Source: Cladorhizidae sp. MBARI D1340-BT2 (Eukaryota > Porifera > Demospongiae > Poecilosclerida > Cladorhizidae). From it: DNA of 64,000 nucleotides. Under the pieces are notes generated by a model. It was given only the letters and a program-made list of their open reading frames with translations. It ran no database searches and had not been told where the DNA came from. Positions 1-12,117 of the stretch are shown piece by piece. The stretch spans positions 39,003,776 to 39,067,775 of the forward strand of contig JAQNBH010000002.1 in the NCBI GenBank assembly GCA_028752905.1. Direction: 5' to 3'. The stretch's first letter is position 1. Every line of letters begins with the position of its first letter. The translations under genes were made by a program, and so were the position numbers.

Positions 1-390
1 CATCATCACCATCGTAAGTTTGACCTTGAGTTCATCCACTCGTCCTATGCAGTCGAGTCCTGGCAACAGCAATCTGGCAAGCTTGATGTAAATATCATTT
101 GGAGTCTTAATACCATTACAGTTCAGCTTGATCACTTTGGTCATAGACTTTAACCCCATGACCTCCTCGAGTTGCAGTACGTGTTCCAGACTTGCCGACT
201 TCCCAGTTCCAGGGAAACGTAGAGAGCTCCAGGGGTGTGGTTTGATAGGTGCGAAGTGAGATAGTCGGAGATGGTAGCAATTTCATTTTCACGACAAACC
301 AACGGGCATTCATAGGCCTGGCTGAGTGAAAGTTTTGCGTCTGCCAATACTTCACGAGTAGATAAAGAGAGATGAGCAAGACCTTCTGCA
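1..390 (-). CDS. CDC6: CDC6-like replication licensing AAA+ ATPase, partial exon with a frame break at Walker A
   Basis: CDC6 loads the MCM2-7 helicase onto ORC-bound DNA in the nucleus during replication licensing. On the minus strand, after a TTTGCAG acceptor at about 391, the reading shows AKLSLSQAYECPLVCRENEI, an ISDYLTSHL stretch and PGALYVS. It then resumes in another frame with PGTGKSASLEHVLQLEE, KVIKLNCNGIKTPNDIY and IKLARLLLPGLDCIG. This is the order expected for the start of the CDC6/ORC1 AAA+ module: CRE(K/N)E, LY(V/L)SGAPGTGKT, then INC. Two residues of the Walker A loop between YVS and PGTGK are missing and the frame changes at about 205-212, consistent with a deletion of about 7 bases or an assembly error. 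The gene continues beyond the left edge; a possible donor CTCAAG|GTCAAA lies at about 22-27. The short spacing and RENE motif favour CDC6 over ORC1. Confidence 0.7.
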
Positions 391-417
391 AAGTGTGTGG
401 TCATCAATTGGAAAACA

Positions 418-1612
418 AGTTGTCAAAAAAAACCTAGCGACAAACTAACCTGGTGACAAACTTGGTAAAAAACCTAGCGACAAAAACTTAGTAAAAAACC
501 TAGCAACAAAAACTTAAAAATCTAGTGACAAACTTGGTCAAAAACCTCGTAGTCAACCCTTTACCTTCCCAATCATTGGAAGGTAAAGGGTTCACCACGC
601 CAGACTAGATTTAGGCATGCGCAAATAATATTAATCTTCTGGATTCTGCCACCAATTCCCTTGGCCGCTCTCTCAGAAAGTGGTAAGGCCATGGTGACAA
701 ACTTATGTAGTCAAACTTAGCAACAAAAACTTGGTCAAAATTTGGTAAAAAACCTAGCAACAAAAACTTAAAAATCTAGTGACAAACTTGGTCAAAAACC
801 TCGTAGTCAACCCTTTACCTTCCCAATCATTGGAAGGTAAAGGGTTCACCACGCCAGACTAGATTTAGGCATGCGCAAATAATATTAATCTTCTGGATTC
901 TGCCACCAATTCCCTTGGCCGCTCTCTCAGAAAGTGGTAAGGCCATGGTGACAAACTTATGTTAGCAACAAAAACTTGGTCAAAATTTGGTAAAAAACCT
1001 AGCAACAAAAACTTAAAAATCTAGTGACAAACTTGGTCAAAAACCTCGTAGTCAACCCTTTACCTTCCCAATCATTGGAAGGTAAAGGGTTCACCACGCC
1101 AGACTAGATTTAGGCATGCGCAAATAATATTAATCTTCTGGATTCTGCCACCAATTCCCTTGGCCGCTCTCTCAGAAAGTGGTAAGGCCATGGTGACAAA
1201 CTTATGTAGTCAAACTTAGCAACAAAAACTTGGTCAAAATTTGGTAAAAAACCTAGCAACAAAAACTTAAAAATCTAGTGACAAACTTGGTCAAAAACCT
1301 CGTAGTCAACCCTTTACCTTCCCAATCATTGGAAGGTAAAGGGTTCACCACGCCAGACTAGATTTAGGCATGCGCAAATAATATTAATCTTCTGGATTCT
1401 GCCACCAATTCCCTTGGCCGCTCTCTCAGAAAGTGGTAAGGCCATGGTGACAAACTTATGTAGTCAAACTTAGCAACAAAAACTTGGTCAAAATTTGGTA
1501 AAAAACCTAGCAACAAAAACTCAAAAACCTCGTGACAAACTTAGTCAAACTTAGCAACAAAAACTTGGTCAAAAACCTAATGACAAACTTAGTAAAAAAC
1601 CTAGTGACAACT
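418..1612. repeat. Four tandem copies of a ~254-bp repeat with internal hairpin, flanked by short satellite
   Basis: The hairpin core CCCTTTACC starts at 557, 811, 1055 and 1310, giving spacings of 254, 244 and 255 bases; the short copy lacks about 10 bases. Copies span roughly 491-1515 and are nearly identical. Each carries a perfect 13-bp inverted repeat, CCCTTTACCTTCC with GGAAGGTAAAGGG, around an 8-base loop (557-590 in copy 1). Flanks at 418-490 and 1516-1612 are short degenerate repeats around CTAGTGACAAACTTGGT. No coding capacity is seen. Confidence 0.9.
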
Positions 1613-2335
1613 TAAGGGAGACTTTTACCATTTTTTTTTAATGATTTAAAAAAAAAATTTTGCTCTATTTTATATATACCTTGATGCATGTAGTTGTTAT
1701 GTTTCAAGTTTCAGAGTATTTCAATGCTCCATTATGAAGTTATGCACCTTTTTGTGCATTCTATTTCACATTATCAAGCTATATACATAATACCATTTGA
1801 ATCTTGAAGACGGCGCTCCTGCCAAAGGTAAGCGTATCTCCCTAACCGTTCATGACGGCGCTCCTGCCAAAGGTAAGCGTATCTCCCTAACCGTTCATGA
1901 TAGAAGTCTGGAAAAGGACTCTAAATGAAGCTCTCAGTAAGCTTCCAATTACCATAGTTACCACGCAGCCCTGTGCTGTCATCACATGATCTGCGCATCC
2001 TGTCAGGCAACCGTCACCATTTCGATTTTTACCCAAAAAATACCCCCAAAAACAAACCCACTTTTCATGGCTTCTCCTGAAAATCACTGTTTCCGAATCT
2101 GGAAATATTCTAACTTGCTCATTTTTTAATGTATACAAGATTTTAATATATCATTTGAAAGCCCTTTCCCTGCTCTAAAAAGTGAATGATTAAAACATGT
2201 TTAAGTCCATCCATGGTGGAGGTATGCATATGGATATACATACCACTTCAGGTTGACCTCTTTTAAAATTCAGTTGTTGTGCTAATGATATTTTAAGCCA
2301 TTCACTTTGCACTTCTATGATCACTCTAAGCACTT
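1613..2335. other. Unannotated spacer with one 45-bp tandem duplication
   Basis: No recognisable gene. A 45-bp sequence starting GACGGCGCTCCTGCC occurs twice in tandem (1809-1853 and 1854-1898). An 83-codon minus-strand frame at 1887-2138 has no recognisable domain. The rest is AT-rich. Confidence 0.6.
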
Positions 2336-5300
2336 CAGCATAGTGGGTGCTTGCTACATGTGCCCAGCCTAATCCTAGACCACTGAGAACAGCATAGTGG
2401 GTGCTTGCTACATGTGCCCAGCCTAATCCTAGACCACTGAGAACAGCATAGTGGGTGCTTGCTACATGTGCCCAGCCTAATCCTAGACCACTGAGAACAG
2501 CATAGTGGGTGCTTGCTACATGTGCCCAGCCTAATCCTAGACCACTGAGAACAGCATAGTGGGTGCTTGCTACATGTGCCCAGCCTAATCCTAGACCACT
2601 GAGAACAGCATAGTGGGTGCTTGCTACATGTGCCCAGCCTAATCCTAGACCACTGAGAACAGCATAGTGGGTGCTTGCTACATGTGCCGACTAGACCACT
2701 GAGAATAGCATAGTGGGTGCTTGCTATATGCACCCAGCCTAATCCTAGACCACTGAGAACAGCATAGTGGGTGCTTGCTACATGCACCCAGCCTAATCCT
2801 AGACCACTGAGAACAGCATAGTGGGTGCTTGCTACATGTGCCCAGCCTAATCCTAGACCACTGAGAACAGCATAGTGGGTGCTTGCTACATGTGCCGACT
2901 AGACCACTGAGAATAGCATAGTGGGTGCTTGCTATATGCACCCAGCCTAATCCTAGACCACTGAGAACAGCATAGTGGGTGCTTGCTACATGCACCCAGC
3001 CTAATCCTAGACCACTGAGAACTGCATAGTGGGTGCTTGCTACATTTGCCCAGCCTAATCCTAGACTACTGAGAACAGCATAGTGGGTGCTTGCTACATG
3101 TGCCCAGCCTACCACTGAGAACAGCATAGTGGGTACTTGCTACATGTACATGTGCCCAGCCTAATCCTAGACCACTGAGAACAGCATAGTGGGTGCTTGC
3201 TACATGTACCCAGCCTAATCCTAGACCACTGAGAACAGCATAGTGGGTGCTTGCTACATGTGCCCTGCCTAATCCTAGACCACTGAGAACAGCATAGTGG
3301 GTGCTTGCTACATGTGCCCAGCCTAATCCTAGACCACTTGGAACAGCATAGTGGGTGCTTGCTACATGTGCCCAGCCTAATCCTAGACCACTTGGAACAG
3401 CATAGTGGGTGCTTGCTACATGTACCCAGCCTAATCCTAGATCACTGAGAACATAGTGGGTGCTTGCTATATGTGCCGAGCCTAATCCTAGACCACTGAG
3501 AACAGCATAGTGGGTGCTTGCTACATGTGCCCTGCCTAATCCTAGATCATTGAGAACATCATAGTGGGTGCTTGCTACATGTGCCCAGCCTAATCCTAGA
3601 TCACTGAGAACATAGTGGGTGCTTGCTACATGTGCCCAGCCTAATCCTAGACCACTGAGAACAGCATAGTGGGTGCTTGCTACATGTGCCCAGCCTAATC
3701 CTAGACCACTGAGAACAGCATAGTGGGTGCTTGCTACATGTGCCCAGCCTAATTCTAGACCACTTGGAACAGCATAGTGGGTGCTTGCTACATGTGCCCA
3801 GACTAATCCTACACTGAGAACAGCATAGTGGGTGCTTGCTACATGTGCCCAGCCTAATCCTAGACCACTGGAGAACAGCATAGTGGGTGCTTGCTACATG
3901 TGCCCAGCCTAATCCTACACTGAGAACAGCATAGTGGGTGCTTGCTACATGTGCCCAGCCTAATCCTAGACCACTGAGAACATCATAGTGGGTGCTTGCT
4001 ACATGTGCCCAGCCTAATCCTAGACCACTGAGAACAGCATAGTGGGTGCTTGCTACATGTGCCCAGCCTAATCCTAGACCACTGAGAACAGCATAGTGGG
4101 TGCTTGCTACATGTGCCCAGCCTAATCCTAGACCACTGAGAACAGCATAGTGGGTGCTTGCTACATGTGCCCAGCCTAATCCTAGACCACTGAGAACAGC
4201 ATAGTGGGTGCTTGCTACATGTGCCCAGCCTAATCCTACAACACTTGGAACAGCATAGTGGGTGCTTGCTACATGCACCCAGCCTAATCCTAGACCACTA
4301 AGAACAGCATAGTGGGTGCTTGCTACATGTACCCAGCCTAATCCTAGACCACTTGGAACAGCATAGTGGGTGCTTGCTACATGTGCCCAGCCTAATCCTA
4401 GACCACTGAGAACAGCATAGTGGGTGCTTGCTACATGTGCCCAGCCTACCACTGAGAACAGCATAGTGGGTGCTTGCTACATGCACCCAGCCTAATCCTA
4501 GACCACTGAGAACAGCATAGTGGTTGCTTGCTACATGTGCCCAGCCTAATCCTAGACCACTGAGAACAGCATAGTGGGTGCTTGCTACATGTGCCCAGCC
4601 TAATCCTAGACCACTGAGAACAGCATAGTGGGTGCTTGCTACATGTGCCCAGCCTACCACTGAGAACAGCATAGTGGGTACTTGCTACATGTGCCCAGCC
4701 TAATCCTAGACCACTGAGAACAGCATAGTGGGTGCTTGCTACATGTGCCCAGCCTAATCCTAGACCACTGAGAACAGCATAGTGGGTGCTTGCTACATGT
4801 GCCCAGCCTAATCCTAGACCACTAAGAACAGCATAGTGGGTGCTTGCTACATGTGCCCAGCCTAATCCTAGACCACTGAGAACATAGTGGGTGCTTGCTA
4901 CACGTGCCCAGCCTAATCCTAGACCACTGAGAACATAGTGGGTGCTTGCTACACGTGCCCAGCCTAATCCTCGACTACTGAGATCAGCATAGTGGGTGCT
5001 TGCTACATGTGCCCAGCCTAATCCTAGACCACTTGGAACAGCATAGTGGGTGCTTGCTACATGTGACCACTGAGAACAGCATAGTGGGTGCTTGCTACAT
5101 GTGCCCAGCCTAATCCTAGACCACTGAGAACATAGTGGGTGCTTGCTACACGTGCCCAGCCTAATCCTAGACCACTGAGAACATAGTGGGTGCTTGCTAC
5201 ACGTGCCCAGCCTAATCCTAGACTACTGAGAACAGCATAGTGGGTGCTTGCTACATGTGCCCAGCCTACCACTGAGAACAGCATAGTGGGTACTTGCTAC

Positions 5301-8300
5301 ATGTGCCCAGCCTAATCCTAGACCACTGAGAACAGCATAGTGGGTGCTTGCTACATGTGCCCAGCCTAATCCTAGACCACTGAGAACAGCATAGTGGGTG
5401 CTTGCTACATGTGCCCAGCCTAATCCTAGACCACTGAGAACAGCATAGTGGGTGCTTGCTACATGTGCCCAGCCTAATCCTAGACCACTTGGAACAGCAT
5501 AGTGGGTGCTTGCTACATGTGCCCAACCTACCACTCAGAACAGCATAGTGGGTGCTTGCTACATGTGCCCAGCCTAATCCTAGACCACTTGGAACAGCAT
5601 AGTGGGTGCTTGCTACATGTGCCCAGACTAATCCTAGACCACTGAGAACATCATAGTGGGTGCTTGCTACATGTACCCAGCCTAATCCTAGACCACTGAG
5701 AACAACATAGTGGGTGCTTGCTACATGTGCCCAGCCTAATCCTAGACCACTGAGAACAGCATAGTGGGTGCTTGCTACATGTGCCCAGCCTAATCCTAGA
5801 CCACTGAGAACAGCATAGTGGGTACTTGCTACATGCACCCAACCAAATCCTAGACCACTGAGAACAGCATAGTGGGTGCTGCCAAGCCTAATCCCAGACC
5901 ACTGAGAACAGCATAGTGGGTGCTTGCTACAGTACATGTGCCCAGCCTAACCCTAGACCACTGAGAACAGCATAGTGGGTGCTTGCTACATGCACCCAGC
6001 CTAATCCTAGACCACTGAGAACAACATAGTGGGTGCTTGCTACAGTACATGTACCCAACCTAATCCCAGACCACTGAGAACAACATAGTGGGTGCTTGCT
6101 ACATGTGCCTAGCCTAATTCTAGACTACTGAGAACAGCATAGTGGGTGCTTGCTACATGTGCCCAGCCTAATCCTAGACCACTGAGTACAGCATAGTGGG
6201 TGCTTGCTACATGTGCCCAGACTAATCCTAGACCACTGAGAACAGCATAGTGGGTGCTTGCTACATGCACGCAGCCTAATCCTAGACAACTGAGAACAGC
6301 ATAGTGGGTGCTTGCTACATGCACCCAGCCTAATCCCAGACCACTGAGAACAGCATAGTGGGTGCTTGCTACATGTGCCAAGCCTAATCCTAGACCACTG
6401 AGAACAGCATAGTGGGTGCTTGCTACATTTGCCCAGCCTAATCCTAGACTACTGAGAACAGCATAGTGGGTGCTTGCTACATGTGCCCAACCTACCACTC
6501 AGAACAGCATAGTGGGTGCTTGCTACATGTGCCCAGCCTAATCCTAGACCACTGAGAACAGTATAGTGGGTGCTTGCTACATGTGCCCAGCCTAATCCTA
6601 GACCACTGAGAACAGCATGGTGGGTGCTTGCTACATGTGCCAAGCCTAATCCTAGACCACTGAGAACAGCATAGTGGGTGCTTGCTACATGTGCCCAGCC
6701 TAATCCTAGCCCACTGAGAACAGCATAGTGGGTGCTTGCTACATGTGCCCAGCCTAATCCTAGCCCACTGAGAACAGCATAGTGGGTGCTTGCTACATGT
6801 GCCCAGCCTAATCCTAGACCACTGAGAACAGCATGGTGGGTGCTTGCTACATGTGCCCAGCCTAATCCTAGCCCACTGAGAACAGCATAGTGGGTGCTTG
6901 CTACATGTGCCCAGCCTAATCCTAGAACACTGAGAACAGCATAGTGGGTGCTTGCTACATGTGCCCAGCCTAATCCTAGACTACTGAGAACAGCATAGTG
7001 GGTGCTTGCTACATGTGCCCAGCCTAATCCTAGACTACTGAGAACAGCATAGTGGGTGCTTGCTACATGTGCCAAGCCTAATCCTAGACCACTGAGAACA
7101 GCATGGTGGGTGCTTGCTACATGTGCCCAGCCTAATCCTAGACCACTGAGAACAGCATAGTGGGTGCTTGCTACATGCACCCAGCCTAACCCTAGACCAC
7201 TGAGAACAGCATAGTGGGTGCTTGCTACATGTGCCCAGCCTAATCCTAGACCACTGAGAACAGCATAGTGGGTGCTTGCTACATGTGCCCAGCCTAATTC
7301 TAGACTACTGAGAACAGCATAGTGGGTGCTTGCTACATGTGCCCAGCCTAATCCTAGACCACTGAGAACAGCATAGTGGGTACTTGCTACATGTGCCCAG
7401 CCTAATCCTAGACCACTGAGAACAACATAGTGGGTGCTTGCTACATGTGCCCACTAGACCACTGAGAACATCATAGTGGGTGCTTGCTACATGTACCCAG
7501 CCTAATCCTAGACCACTGAGAACAACATAGTGGGTGCTGCCAAGCCTAATCCCAGACCACTGAGAACAGCATAGTGGGTGCTTGCTACATGTGCCCAGCC
7601 TAATCCTAGACCACTGAGAACAGCATAGTGGGTGCTTGCTACATGTGCCCAGCCTAATCCTAGACCACTTGGAACAGCATAGTGGGTGCTTGCTACATGT
7701 GCCCAGCCTAATCCTAGACCACTGAGAACAGCATAGTGGGTACTTGCTACATGCACCCAACCAAATCCTAGACCACTGAGAACAGCATAGTGGGTGCTGC
7801 CAAGCCTAATCCCAGACCACTGAGAACAGCATAGTGGGTGCTTGCTACATGTGCCCAGCCTAATCCTAGACCACTGAGAACAGCATAGTGGGTGCTTGCT
7901 ACATGTGCCCAGCCTAATCCTAGACCACTTGGAACAGCATAGTGGGTGCTTGCTACATGTGCCCAGCCTAATCCTAGACCACTGAGAACAGCATAGTGGG
8001 TGCTTGCTACATGTACCCAGCCTAATCCCAGACCACTGAGAAAAGCATAGTGGGTGCTTGCTACATGTACCCAGCCTAATCCTAGACCACTGAGAACAGC
8101 ATAATGGGTGCTTGCTACATGCACCCAGCCTAATCCCAGACCACTGAGAACAGCATAGTGGGTGCTTGCTACAGTACATGTGCCCAGCCTAATCCTAGAC
8201 CACTGAGAACAGCATAGTGGGTGCCTGCTACATGTACCCAGACTAATCCTAGACCACTGAGAACAGCATAGTGGGTGCTTGCTACATGTGCCCAGCCTAA

Positions 8301-9912
8301 TCCCAGACCACTGAGAACAGCATAGTGGGTGCTTGCTACATGTGCCCAGACTAATCCTAGACCACTGAGAACAGCATAGTGGGTGCTTGCTACATGTGCC
8401 CAGAATCCTAGACCACTGAGAACAGCATAGTGGGTGCTTGCTACATGTGCCTAGCCTAATCCTAGACCACTGAGAACAGCATAGTGGGTGCTTGCTACAT
8501 GTGCCCAGCCTAATCCTAGACCACTGAGAACAACATAGTGGGTGCTTGCTACATGTGCCTAGCCTAATCCTAGACCACTGAGAACAGCATAGTGGGTGCT
8601 TGCTACATGTGCCGATCCTAATCCTAGACCACTGAGAACAGCATAGTGGGTGCTTGCTACATGTGCCCAGCCTAATCCTAGACCACTGAGAACATCCTAG
8701 TGGGTGCTTGCTACATGCACCCAGCCTAATCCCAGACCACTGAGAACAGCATAGTGGGTGCTTGCTACATGTGCCCAGCCTAATCCTAGACCACTGAGAA
8801 CAGCATAGTGGGTGCTTGCTACATGTGCCCAGACTAATCCTAGACCACTGAGAACATCATAGTGGGTGCTTGCTACATGTGCCGACTAGACCACTGAGAA
8901 CAGCATAGTGGGTGCTTGCTACATGTGCCAACCTAATCCTAGACCACTTGGAACAGCATAGTGGGTGCTTGCTACATGTGCCCAGCCTAATCCTAGACTA
9001 CTGAGAACAGCATAGTGGGTGCTTGCTACATGTGCCCACTAGACCACTGAGAACAGCATAGTGGGTGCTTGCTACATGTGCCCAGCCTAATCCTAGCCCA
9101 CTGAGAACAGCATAGTGGGTGCTTGCTACATGTGCCCAGCCTAATCCTAGACTACTGAGAACAGCATAGTGGGTGCTTGCTACATTTGCCCAGCCTAATC
9201 CTAGACTACTGAGAACAGCATAGTGGGTGCTTGCTACATGTGCCCAGCCTAATCCTAGACCACTGAGAACAGCATAGTGGGTGCTTGCTACATGTACCCA
9301 GCCTAATCCTAGACCACTGAGAACAGCATAGTGGGTGCTTGCTACATGTGCCAAGCCTAATCCTAGACCACTGAGAACAGTATAGTGGGTGCTTGCTACA
9401 TGCACCCAGCCTAATCCTAGACTACTGAGAACAGCATAGTGGGTGCTTGCTACATGTGCCCAGCCTAATCCTAGACCACTGAGAACAGCATAGTGGTTGC
9501 TTGTTACATGTGCCCAGCCTAATCCTAGACCACTGAGAATAGCATAGTGGGTGCTTGCTACATTTGCCCAGCCTAATCCTAGACTACTGAGAACAGCATA
9601 GTGGGTACTTGCTACATGTGCCCAGCCTAATCCTAGACTACTGAGAACAGCATAGTGGGTGCTTGCTACTTGTGCCCAGCCTAATCCTAGACCACTGAGA
9701 ACAGCATAGTGGGTGCTTGCTACATGTGCCCAGCCTAATCCTAGACCACTGAGAACAGCATAGTGGGTGCTTGCTACATGTGCCCAGCCTAATCCTAGAC
9801 CACTGAGAACAGCATAGTGGGTACTTGCTACATGTGCCCAGCCTAATCCCAGACCACTGAGAACAGCATAGTGGGTGCTTGCTACATGTGCCCAGCCTAA
9901 TCCTAGACCATT
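2336..9912. repeat. 7.6-kb minisatellite, 54-bp unit, about 140 copies
   Basis: The unit contains CATAGTGGGTGCTTGCTACA and CCAGCCTAATCCTAGACCAC. Many units are identical; variants include GTGCCC/GCACCC, CTGAGAAC/CTTGGAAC and truncated units such as GTGCCGACTAGACC. Because 54 is divisible by three and the unit lacks stops in some frames, long artefactual open frames appear with an 18-residue period on the minus strand, broken only by length-variant units. Nothing indicates translation. Confidence 0.97.
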
Positions 9913-10368
9913 GAATGGTAAATACTTTTTTTGTTATGATTATTATATATAATTACAATTAAATACATACAATATATACCTCCCTTTACTCACTCCCAAA
10001 CTGGAACTACAACCATCAGCGTTTGGACCATTGCTTTGAATGGCGTTACCACTTTAAAATTGCTTCCTACGCCCGATTCTACATTGTAATTGGTATAAAA
10101 CCAGTGTAAAACCACATTTAAAGATTTGAATTTGAATTTTTGAATAACATAAACAAATCTTATTGAATTCAGTAACTTGAGGAATAGCAGGCTAATAAAA
10201 TATCTAGATAGTTTCACAAACCTAAGAAGTCTTCCTGATTCAAGTCTTCTTCCCCTGAGAGCTGGTCATCGCCACTAGCCTGAGCCTGAAGAGAAGAAGG
10301 TTCGACAAGCGATCCCAGAGAATCCTATGTACCACGATCAGAAATTGTTTTCCCCAAAAAACAATATA
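9913..10368. other. AT-rich spacer without recognisable gene
   Basis: No domain or repeat family is recognised. The minus strand at about 10250-10320 reads as an acidic stretch (SGEEDLNQEDFLG) that could belong to decayed transposon coding sequence, but this is too short to support a call. Confidence 0.4.
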
Positions 10369-10912
10369 GGATCAATCCCAATATAAGCCTCCAAGGGTCG
10401 AAAAAATCGTGCGCGTTTTTAATTATGCGAGCGGTAATGAAACTTATAATGAACTGATGGCTGCTTCACGAACATTTAAGATACCCTAGCCCTAGCCCTA
10501 AAATAATTATAAGATATATCATGGTAAAAACATGGTAAAAGATATATATATATCATGGTAAAAACATGGTAAAAGATATATATATCATGGTAAAAAAATG
10601 GTAAAAGATATATCATGGTAAAAACAAAAACTATAATTATATTTTAAATAATATAATTATATATAAGGAATTATAATGTGCAGTTCACCAGCCACATGCA
10701 CAGTTCATTATAAGTTTCATTATAAGTTTCATTAACACATTCGAGGGCTAGGGCTAGGGCTAGGGCTAGGGTATCTTAATGTTCCTGAAGCAGCCATCAG
10801 TTCATTATAAGTTTCATAACACATTCGACACCTTTTGACCGTTCGCATAATTAAAAATGCGCACGATTTTTTCGACCCTTGGAGGCTTATAATGATTGGG
10901 ATTGATCCACAA
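10369..10912. repeat. Imperfect ~150-bp inverted repeat around an AT-rich core, with telomere-like TAGGGC runs at the inner ends
   Basis: The left arm (about 10369-10500) reads GGATCAATCCCAATATAAGC, continues through CCAAGGGTCGAAAAAATCG, and ends in CCCTAGCCCTAGCCCTA. The right arm (about 10742-10912) is its reverse complement, ending inward in four GGGCTA units. The right arm has a ~17-base insertion relative to the left. The spacer (10501-10741) consists of ATATATCATGGTAAAAACAT-type repeats. Confidence 0.85.
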
Positions 10913-11213
10913 TATATTCCATCGCCTTCATCTTCCTCAGAGTCATCCTCAGAAAATGCAAACTCGTCGCTAGTAACTCTAGAAAGTACTTCTTCAAGTG
11001 ACAAGCGTTTGCACATTTTTAGGTCGTCAAAACTGTGAATCGTCGGTAGTCGACCGCGTTTTGCACTTAATTACCAGACGTTTCCAGACTTCATAATTGG
11101 AAGGCCTGTAGAGGATGAATGTGGCTTTCCGGTGATATGCATATAGACCGAGCTAGCGATTTATTATCGTTCTTTTAAAACCATACCGCCGTATGGCGCT
11201 TGAACGGTTAAAT
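10732..11213 (-). pseudogene. Possible 5' end of a decayed DNA transposon (piggyBac-like candidate)
   Basis: The minus strand at 10732-11016 encodes 94 codons starting MCKRLSLEEVLSRV followed by an acidic run (EDDSEEDEGD). This resembles the acidic N-terminus of piggyBac-type transposases from memory, but no catalytic domain remains. Outside it, at 11208-11211, a TTAA is followed inward by CCGTTCAAGCGCC, consistent with a TTAA-flanked terminus. The C-terminal part of the frame runs into the inverted repeat and ends in an SPSPSPSP stretch from TAGGGC-type repeats. No partner terminus was found, so the family call is weak. Confidence 0.3.
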
Positions 11214-11219
11214 GGTTAA

Positions 11220-11990
11220 TGAAGGGGTTTACAAAGATGGATGCTCAAACGATTGCTTGATGCTTGGCTCTCTACACTTCAGAAATGGGGATTGAACCTG
11301 TCTTTTCTAGTTGGTCAAGGGTATGATGGAGCCTCTGTAATTAGTTCAAGTAAAAATTAAAAATGGAGTACAGGCTGAAAAATATCCCCATGCCACCCAC
11401 ACATGTTCATTGCCGTTCACATTTTTGAATCTAGCCATTTGCAGAAGTTGTACGGGTGTGCCATCTATCCGTAACCTTTTTGATGATATTCAAAAGTTGA
11501 CATGGTTTTTGTCTAGTAGTGCCAGCGTAAAGAATTTTTTTTGGAAGTTGCATCTACTGACCAAGAAAAGAGCTTCTTGACTTCTTGATAATTGAAGAGC
11601 TTAGTGAGTCTTTGACTGAAATAGAAGCAGGTCAAGGAGGTATCATGTGCCTAAATTTTGTGCCACCTGTTGGAGTGCAAGGGTGAGAACTCTTTCAGCT
11701 CTTGTAGCCCAATATGTCACAGTCTTAGAGACCATGGGCAGAATCAAAGAGAGTAGCAGGGGAGAAGCTATAAGTGATGCTTGTCGGCTTCTAGAAGATA
11801 GCCAATTTGCAGGCAGTTCTTTGTTTCCTTAGTTCAGTGACACTAGCTTTACAAGATAAATAGTGTGATCTTGCAGAAGCCTACAGGGATGTAAACACTG
11901 CAAAGAAATCCATTCAGGAGCCAGAAAAGATGACTGCTGGGAGAAAGTCGGGAGAAGAATTGAAATGCTAGCCTTGTCTATGATTTAATT
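11220..11990 (+). pseudogene. Decayed hAT-type transposase (ZMYM1/TTF-like) remnant
   Basis: Conceptual reading across frames shows LNLSFLVGQGYDGASVIS, then KYPHATHTCSL and LNLAICRSC, then FFLEVASTDQEKSFLTS, QYVTVLETMGRIKESS and AYRDVNTAKKSIQEP. This is the order seen in hAT transposases of the TTF-zinc-finger/ZMYM1-like group, whose RNase H-like core contains G(Q/E)(G/C)YDGAS and a C-x-H-x-x-N-L-A motif. There are several frame changes and stops, and no open frame exceeds about 60 codons. Ends are not resolved. Confidence 0.65.
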
Positions 11991-12117
11991 TTGCTATTGC
12001 TGAGGCCATCACATATATAATACTGCACAGTGTGAAACTATTTAGTAACTAACCTAATAACAATCTATATTTTAAAAAGAAGTCAACAGTACTTAATTAA
12101 TAAAATTATCCACAATA

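Noticed and set aside
1887..2138. Minus-strand 83-codon frame
   Set aside because: No recognised homology and no supporting context.
2336..9912. CRISPR-like regular array
   Set aside because: There are no unique spacers between repeats; units are contiguous, and the context is eukaryotic.
10742..10775. True chromosome end
   Set aside because: Only about four TAGGGC units, interstitial and paired in an inverted repeat.
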